Shown here: positions 59,045 to 64,000 of the stretch, piece by piece
Layout of the letters: each line of letters opens with the position of its first letter
Position numbering within the stretch: the first letter of the stretch is position 1
The notes under the pieces: model-generated
Seen by the model: the letters and a program-made list of their open reading frames with translations, nothing else
Database searches by the model: none
What the model was told of the DNA's origin: nothing
Source of the DNA: Lysobacterales bacterium
Lineage (GTDB): Bacteria; Pseudomonadota; Gammaproteobacteria; Xanthomonadales; Wenzhouxiangellaceae
DNA: 64,000 nt
NCBI GenBank assembly: GCA_002722315.1
Contig: PBLG01000034.1
Span: 1 to 64,000, forward strand
Direction of reading: 5' to 3'
Made by a program: the position numbers and the translations under genes

Positions 59045-60219
59045 CCGCTGGACACAGACCACGCAGGCTGGCGATTTGCGCCTCGCATCCGATTCAATAC
59101 TATTCGCCGCTTTTTCGCGAGCTGGCGCGGCGGGTTGAGCTTCGCGTGTTTTATGCGCATTGTCCGAGCGCGAAGGATCAGTCGGCAGTTGGCTTCGGCG
59201 TGGAATTCCAGTGGGATGTTGACCTGATGTCGGGATATCAAAGCGAGTTCCTGGAAAATGTGGCCAGGGATGTCAGTCTCGAGAAATTCAGCGGACTGAA
59301 CACCCCCAGCGTGCACGATAGTCTCAAGCGCTTGAACCCGGATGCAGTCATGTTGCTCGGTTGGCATTTCAGAAGCTATATACAGGCGATCACCGCGGCC
59401 AGGCGGCTCCGAATTCCGCTTCTCGTGCGTGGCGACAGCCAGCTTGAAACGCCACGTTCATGGGTAAGGCGTGCGTTCAAAGCGCTTGCTTATCCTTTGG
59501 CGCTTCGGATATTCGATGCTGCGCTATACGTGGGTGAGAGGTCAAAGAGGTACTGGGAGCATTACCACTATCCTTTGTCGCGCCTGTTCTTTTCTCCGCA
59601 TTGCATAGATAACGCCTGGTTTCGTCAGCGGGGTACTTCGGAGGCTGCTGCACGCTTTCGTGAAGCACAGGCTCTGCGCGAGACGGAGAAGATTATCTTG
59701 TTCGTTGGCAAGCTAACAGACAAGAAGCGCCCCCTGGATCTTGTCGAGGCTGTTGCGGTTGCTCGGGACAGACATCCTTCGCTTGTCGTCTGCTTCGCCG
59801 GGGCCGGCCCCTTGTCCGATGTTGTCGAGGGGCGAGCGGGGGAACTCGGCGTCCCGATTCGCATGTGTGGATTTTGCAACCAGACCGAGCTACCTGCAAT
59901 CTATGCGGCGAGCACGATGTTGGTATTGCCGTCCGATGGAGGAGAAACGTGGGGGCTGGTGGCAAACGAAGCGCTGGCGTGCGGGATTCCAGTCGTGCTT
60001 TCGAACGCGTGCGGCAGCGCGCCTGATCTGGTTGCAGATGGAAAGGCCGGGCACCAATTTCCCGTGGGCGACGTGGCTGCGCTGGGCGATCGAATAGAGC
60101 ATGTGCTGGCGAGCAGGCCGAGCGCCGAAGCTATTCGACGCCGATCGGACTCGTACAGTATTTCGGCAGCGGCTGATGGAATTATGCAGGCCGTAGACGC
60201 TGTAGTGGATCGAGCGTAG
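59041..60219 (+). CDS. Glycosyltransferase family 4
   Basis: 392 residues from a TTG start. RLAICASHPIQYYSPLFREL opens the protein. IILFVGKLTDKKRPLDLVEA, VCFAGAGPLSDVVEG and E-x7-E in GGETWGLVANEALACGIPVV are canonical. It abuts the next gene directly (TAG then ATG), so the two are translated as a pair. Confidence 0.9.
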   Translation: MTAGHRPRRLAICASHPIQYYSPLFRELARRVELRVFYAHCPSAKDQSAVGFGVEFQWDVDLMSGYQSEFLENVARDVSLEKFSGLNTPSVHDSLKRLNPDAVMLLGWHFRSYIQAITAARRLRIPLLVRGDSQLETPRSWVRRAFKALAYPLALRIFDAALYVGERSKRYWEHYHYPLSRLFFSPHCIDNAWFRQRGTSEAAARFREAQALRETEKIILFVGKLTDKKRPLDLVEAVAVARDRHPSLVVCFAGAGPLSDVVEGRAGELGVPIRMCGFCNQTELPAIYAASTMLVLPSDGGETWGLVANEALACGIPVVLSNACGSAPDLVADGKAGHQFPVGDVAALGDRIEHVLASRPSAEAIRRRSDSYSISAAADGIMQAVDAVVDRA

Positions 60220-61407
60220 ATGAAGGGGGCCAGGCTTCGGGTATTGCACGTGGTCGCTGGACTGCACCCGGACCACGGTGGGCCGTCTCGAACCGTTGTT
60301 TCCCTGGCGGATTCGATCGCAGCGGATCCGGATTGGGATGTGCGCCTGCTGACTCAGGCGCGTCGCGGCAGTCCGGTGGTGGAGCAGCGCTCGGTGGCGG
60401 TTCGCAGGACGGTTGCGGTTTCGCCCTCGCCGTTGCTTTGTTCGCTGGGGGTACCGGCGCTTCGGCAGTTGGAGCGGGACTTTTCCAGTGATGCCCCAGT
60501 GCAACTGCTACATATTCATGGCGTCTGGGCCCCGGCAGTCCATTGGGCCTGCAGGGCCGCGAGAGCGAGACAGATTCCTTATCTGCTGCAGCCTCGCGGC
60601 ATGCTGGAACCGTGGGCGCTGAATTATCGGGCCTGGAAGAAGCTTGCAGCGATGCGTCTTTACCAATGGCGCGACCTTGCGTCGGCTGCCGTTCTGGTCG
60701 CCACCGCAAGCGAAGAGGCCGAGAATCTGCGTAAACTAGGTCTGGTGCAACCTATCGCAGTCATCCCGAATGGTGTGGACTTCTCTGATGACGCCGGGGA
60801 TGCGGGCCAGGATCGCGCCTCCGGGGCTTCGCAGTCGTGCCGAATTGCGTTATTTCTGAGTCGCATCCATCCAAAGAAGAATCTAAAAACCCTGATTGAG
60901 GCGTGGGCAGCACTGGCTCCCGCCGGATGGGAACTGCACATTGCCGGGCCGGATGAGGGTGGGCATCGCCGCGAAATTGAGAATCTGGTACGGAAACTAA
61001 GTCTCGAGGATCAGGTCACATTCCTCGGCTCGTTGGATGACGTAGAGAGGTCCCGCGCGTACGCACAAGCCGACCTTTTTATACTCCCCAGCTTCAGTGA
61101 AAATTTTGGCGTGGTGGTGGCTGAGGCGATGAGCCACGGGCTGCCCGTGATTGCGACACATGGCACGCCCTGGTCGGCGGTTGAAGATCGCGGTTGCGGC
61201 TGGTGGGTTGCGCCCGATCTCGAGGGGTTGACGGGTGCGCTCGCCCACGCGTTTGGTCTGGATCAGGCTTCCCTATGCCGAATGGGTGCGCGCGCCCGCG
61301 AGTACGCGAAAGAATTTGCCTGGGAGAAGATCGGCCGGCAGACTGTGGCCGTGTATCGATGGGTTCTCGGCTCGGCCCAGCGCCCGGGGTGTGTGGTGCT
61401 GGAATGA
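60220..61407 (+). CDS. Glycosyltransferase family 4
   Basis: 395 residues. VLHVVAGLHPDHGGPSRTVV, then LHIHGVWAPAVHWACRAARA and LLQPRGMLEPWALNYRAWKK, place it in the GT4 group common in colanic-acid-like clusters. IALFLSRIHPKKNLKTLIEA and SENFGVVVAEAMSHGLPVIA form the donor site. It lies just before the WcaF-like acetyltransferase. Confidence 0.9.
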   Translation: MKGARLRVLHVVAGLHPDHGGPSRTVVSLADSIAADPDWDVRLLTQARRGSPVVEQRSVAVRRTVAVSPSPLLCSLGVPALRQLERDFSSDAPVQLLHIHGVWAPAVHWACRAARARQIPYLLQPRGMLEPWALNYRAWKKLAAMRLYQWRDLASAAVLVATASEEAENLRKLGLVQPIAVIPNGVDFSDDAGDAGQDRASGASQSCRIALFLSRIHPKKNLKTLIEAWAALAPAGWELHIAGPDEGGHRREIENLVRKLSLEDQVTFLGSLDDVERSRAYAQADLFILPSFSENFGVVVAEAMSHGLPVIATHGTPWSAVEDRGCGWWVAPDLEGLTGALAHAFGLDQASLCRMGARAREYAKEFAWEKIGRQTVAVYRWVLGSAQRPGCVVLE

Positions 61408-61489
61408 CCAGTAAGGCGGTGAAGTTCAAGATTGAACAGGACCCGCATGGTCGGGAACATTGTGGTCGCGCATTTGCTAGGGGTGGGGA

Positions 61490-62047
61490 TTGAGCCGTCT
61501 TCCGAATTTGCCAATAATCACGAACCGAGACCGGTTGCGACGTCTGGTTTGGAAGGTCGCACGTTTCATGCTATACCGACCGACGCCGATTGCCTTTCAT
61601 CGTTGGCGCGCCGCAGTCCTTCGTGCTTTTGGTGCGCGGATCGAAGGCCGGGTTTATCCCTACCCTGATGCTGATATATGGGCGCCCTGGAATCTGGAAA
61701 TGGCGCCGGGGAGCTGCCTTGGGTCGGGTGTGATCTGCTATAACGTCGCCGCGGTTCGTCTGGGGCACGGTGTGACTGTCAGCCAGCGCAGCCATTTGTG
61801 CACGGCAACTCATGACTTCGACGATCCAGAGTTTCCGCTTGCCGGTGCATCAATCTGCATAAAGGATGGCGCCTGGATCGCGGCTGAAGCCTTCGTGGGG
61901 CCCGGTGTTACTGTAGGCGCCCAGGCTGTCGTAGTTGCTCGCGCGGTTGTGGTGCGGGACGTGCCCCCCGGAGCCGTCGTGGGAGGAAATCCAGCGCGGC
62001 ATCTGCGCGATCGTTCACCTCTTAACGCTAGGAGCAATCACTCATGA
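61490..62047 (+). CDS. WcaF-like sugar O-acetyltransferase (left-handed beta helix)
   Basis: 185 residues from a TTG at 61490 preceded by GGGGTGGGGA. Hexapeptide repeats run from about residue 60 (IWAPWNLEMAPGSCLGSGVI) to the end, with HDFDDPEFPLAGASICIKDG and a final GAVVGGNPARHL. WcaF-type enzymes transfer acetyl from acetyl-CoA to a sugar of the repeat unit. The stop overlaps the next ATG by 4 bases. Confidence 0.87.
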   Translation: MSRLPNLPIITNRDRLRRLVWKVARFMLYRPTPIAFHRWRAAVLRAFGARIEGRVYPYPDADIWAPWNLEMAPGSCLGSGVICYNVAAVRLGHGVTVSQRSHLCTATHDFDDPEFPLAGASICIKDGAWIAAEAFVGPGVTVGAQAVVVARAVVVRDVPPGAVVGGNPARHLRDRSPLNARSNHS

Positions 62048-62739
62048 GCTGGCACACGAATCCAGTCATTATCGGCTTGCGCAAGGTGGCCCGTCAGCTT
62101 GGCTTGGCCCCTATTCTGGCGCGGCTGCGTAGAACTGGTGCGGATTATGAGCACGCTTTTGACGAAGCGATGTTTTCTGCGCTACGCACCGGTGATACCG
62201 TCTGGGATGTTGGGGCCAACGTTGGGTACTACACTAAGCGCTTCGCGGAGGCGGTCGGGTCTGGCGGTCACGTGGTGGCCTTCGAACCATTTCCGGCCAC
62301 AGCCGAACGTTTACGCAAGAACATGCTTGGGCTACCAAACTATACCTTGCGGACATTGGCACTGGGCGCCCAGGCTGGCGAGGTCGTGATGCAGGAAGGC
62401 AGCGACGCGCTGGGCGCCACCAGCCGAATCGTCGGCGAAGCCAGCGACGGAATTACGGTTGAGATTGCAGCGGGTGATACCCTTGTTGAAGAGGGAGTAA
62501 TTCCAATGCCGACAGTCCTGAAGGTTGACACCGAAGGATTCGAGCTCGAAGTTCTACGCGGAATGACGAGCCTGCTGCGGTCGCCAGAGACGCGGGCAGT
62601 TTTCGTGGAAGTTCATTTCGGGCTGCTTGCAGAACGCGGGCAGCCACACGCACCGGCCGAGATCGAGCGCTTGTTGAAGGAAAAAGGTTTCGCTACGCGC
62701 TGGGTCGATCCTTCCCATATCGTCGCCCAGCGAGATTGA
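62044..62739 (+). CDS. FkbM-family methyltransferase
   Basis: 231 residues. TVWDVGANVGYYTKRFAEAV is SAM motif I, then VVAFEPFPATAERLRKNM and PTVLKVDTEGFELEVLRGMT, all typical of FkbM. It is coupled to the WcaF-like gene, so acetyl and methyl decoration may act on the same residue. Confidence 0.87.
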   Translation: MSWHTNPVIIGLRKVARQLGLAPILARLRRTGADYEHAFDEAMFSALRTGDTVWDVGANVGYYTKRFAEAVGSGGHVVAFEPFPATAERLRKNMLGLPNYTLRTLALGAQAGEVVMQEGSDALGATSRIVGEASDGITVEIAAGDTLVEEGVIPMPTVLKVDTEGFELEVLRGMTSLLRSPETRAVFVEVHFGLLAERGQPHAPAEIERLLKEKGFATRWVDPSHIVAQRD

Positions 62740-62742
62740 AGC

Positions 62743-63543
62743 GTGCGCCAGATCATCCTTCCCGCCACTGATCTGAAAGTCAGTCGCTTCGTATTCGGCA
62801 CGGCAAGTCTGCATCATCTTGGTAATGCCTCGGCGCAAGCTGCGCACCTGGAGCTCGCTGCAGGTGCTGGCTTTACGCATTTCGACACGGCACCGCTTTA
62901 TGGATTCGGGGGCGCTGAGAGCATGCTGGGCGCGGTGTTCGGTCAAGACCAGGGAATCACGATTACCACAAAAGTCGGGCTTTATCCTCCCGGCGGTGCA
63001 AACCAGGGTCGTCTCACGATGCTTGCGCGCAAAGCTGGAGGCAAACTCTGGCCGACGTTGTCGCGTGCGGTAGTAGATCTGAGCGTGGCGCGAGCGCGTC
63101 TTAGTCTCGAGCAGAGCCTGCGCCGGCTGCGTCGTTGTGATGTGGACCTTCTTATGCTGCACGACCCTGCACCCGATCTGCTGCAAACGGACGAGTGGCA
63201 GCGCTGGAGCGAAGATGAGAAGGACCGCGTCCGGTATTTCGGGGTCGCCGGCCCGGCGGCACGACTGCAGCCGATCTTGGAGTCCGAAGGTCCGTTTGCG
63301 CAGGTGACCCAGGTGCGCGACGGGCTTGGAACGCGTGAGGCCGACGTCATTACGAGTTTGGGTCGGCCATTGCAGCTGACCTACGGCTATTTTTCAACCG
63401 ACGTTGGCGAACTCAGCGGGGCCGAGATTGTGGCCGGCGCTTTGGAGCGAAACCGCACAGGTGCGATTCTCGTCTACACAAGCTTAAGCTCACGTGTGAC
63501 TGCATTTTCCGACGCAGCCGAGCGCGAGAGGCGCAGTGCTTAG
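62743..63543 (+). CDS. Aldo/keto reductase family protein
   Basis: 266 residues from a GTG start. The catalytic pattern is FVFGTASLHHLGN, HFDTAPLYGFGGAESMLGAV (Asp and Tyr of the tetrad), TTKVGL (Lys) and LLMLHDPAP (His). It should reduce a keto sugar or aldehyde with NADPH. It overlaps the following oxidoreductase by 8 bases, so the two may act in sequence on one substrate. Confidence 0.85.
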   Translation: MRQIILPATDLKVSRFVFGTASLHHLGNASAQAAHLELAAGAGFTHFDTAPLYGFGGAESMLGAVFGQDQGITITTKVGLYPPGGANQGRLTMLARKAGGKLWPTLSRAVVDLSVARARLSLEQSLRRLRRCDVDLLMLHDPAPDLLQTDEWQRWSEDEKDRVRYFGVAGPAARLQPILESEGPFAQVTQVRDGLGTREADVITSLGRPLQLTYGYFSTDVGELSGAEIVAGALERNRTGAILVYTSLSSRVTAFSDAAERERRSA

Positions 63544-64000
63544 ATCGTTAGGGGAGATTGCTCCGGAGGCGCCCCTGCAGGCCGACATTATCGTGGTTGG
63601 TGCCGGATTGGCAGGACTGTCCCTGGCAGATTCGCTTGCGAGCCGCGGTCTTCAAGTTCTGGTGCTGGAGAGCGGCGCCGAGACTCAAGACGCTGAAACT
63701 CACCCCCTGAACACGGTGGAGTTGCGCGGAGCCCGATACATGGGGGCCGAGCATGGCCGGTTTCGCTGCCTCGGAGGAACTTCGACGCGATGGGGCGGCG
63801 CGCTGCTGCCTTACCTTGCCGACGACTTAGGAAAGCATCCCTGTGGCTGGCACGAGGGGTGGGGTATTACGCCAGACGTGTTAGAGGGCCTTCTGCCGAT
63901 GGCCGAGGCGATCTTCGGCGTGGCCCCGGGAACTTATGAAGGCGCGCCGGACGACGGCGGAGACGATTTGTTACCGGGCTTTCTGCCGCGCCAGCCTAAA
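63536..64000 (+). CDS. FAD-dependent GMC-like oxidoreductase (partial, runs off the window)
   Basis: 155 residues are visible from the GTG at 63536. The FAD-binding dinucleotide motif is IIVVGAGLAGLSLADSLASR, followed by VLVLESGAE and RCLGGTSTRWGGALLP, the second flavin contact of GMC oxidoreductases and their relatives. The remainder lies past base 64000. It probably oxidises a sugar alcohol; pairing with the upstream reductase suggests a redox-based epimerisation, which is inference. Confidence 0.82.
   Translation, partial: MLRSLGEIAPEAPLQADIIVVGAGLAGLSLADSLASRGLQVLVLESGAETQDAETHPLNTVELRGARYMGAEHGRFRCLGGTSTRWGGALLPYLADDLGKHPCGWHEGWGITPDVLEGLLPMAEAIFGVAPGTYEGAPDDGGDDLLPGFLPRQPK

Overview
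The window is high-GC DNA from a gammaproteobacterium. The oleC gene, an RfaH/ops circuit and short palindromic repeats of the GTAGGAGC...GCTCCTAC type point to the Lysobacterales (Xanthomonadales) or a close relative such as the Wenzhouxiangella group. This placement is inference from gene content, not from a marker gene. Almost the whole window is one very large surface or exo-polysaccharide locus, broken up by repeats and toxin-antitoxin modules.

Layout. (1) 0.3-2.0 kb: oleC (beta-lactone synthetase of olefin biosynthesis), bracketed by palindrome-bounded repeats. (2) 2.3-13.7 kb, minus strand: assembly and export machinery, in transcription order a FecR-domain protein, Wza-like export lipoprotein, Wzc-like tyrosine autokinase, a TPR/jelly-roll-like protein, a membrane J-domain-like/NTF2-like protein, an O-antigen ligase/polymerase and WecA. 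(3) 14.2-15.4 kb: an orphan lasso-B2-like transglutaminase-fold protein between direct repeats, then RfaH. (4) 15.4-39.0 kb: first glycan operon, led by a promoter, a GTTCA-N5-TGAAC dyad and an ops element. It encodes an EPS-type MarR regulator, two toxin-antitoxin pairs, PAPS synthase, TviB/TviC (UDP-GalNAcA), a tightly coupled nonulosonate-like gene island (21.9-29.7 kb), glycosyltransferases, a reverse-strand pyruvyltransferase, a sulfotransferase and an ABC flippase. (5) 39.1-40.1 kb: a third TA pair and a frameshifted four-helix-bundle gene. (6) 40.2-64 kb: second glycan operon with the same leader (promoter, dyad, ops). It encodes Ugd, GalU, an asparagine synthetase-like enzyme, Wzy, Wzx, methyltransferases, many GT4 enzymes, a WcaF-like acetyltransferase, an aldo/keto reductase and an FAD oxidoreductase cut by the window end.

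How it fits together. Ugd/GalU and TviB/TviC should supply UDP-glucuronate and UDP-GalNAcA. The NeuB-like island should supply an activated acidic sugar, and PAPS synthase plus sulfotransferase a sulfate group. Acetyl, methyl and pyruvyl decorations are encoded nearby. The predicted product is a strongly anionic, heavily decorated heteropolysaccharide, or two of them, because there are two polymerase/ligase proteins and two flippase types. RfaH is encoded beside the first leader, and both leaders carry the exact 12-base ops sequence, so both long operons are probably controlled by RfaH antitermination. The shared 15-bp dyad at the predicted transcript start is a candidate operator, perhaps for the MarR protein encoded first in operon 1.

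The most unusual sequence feature is that several families of genomic palindromic repeats, and short tandem repeats such as ACGGTTTACGG, have entered coding sequence in frame. They form most of the linker of the J-domain protein and the tail of the TPR protein.
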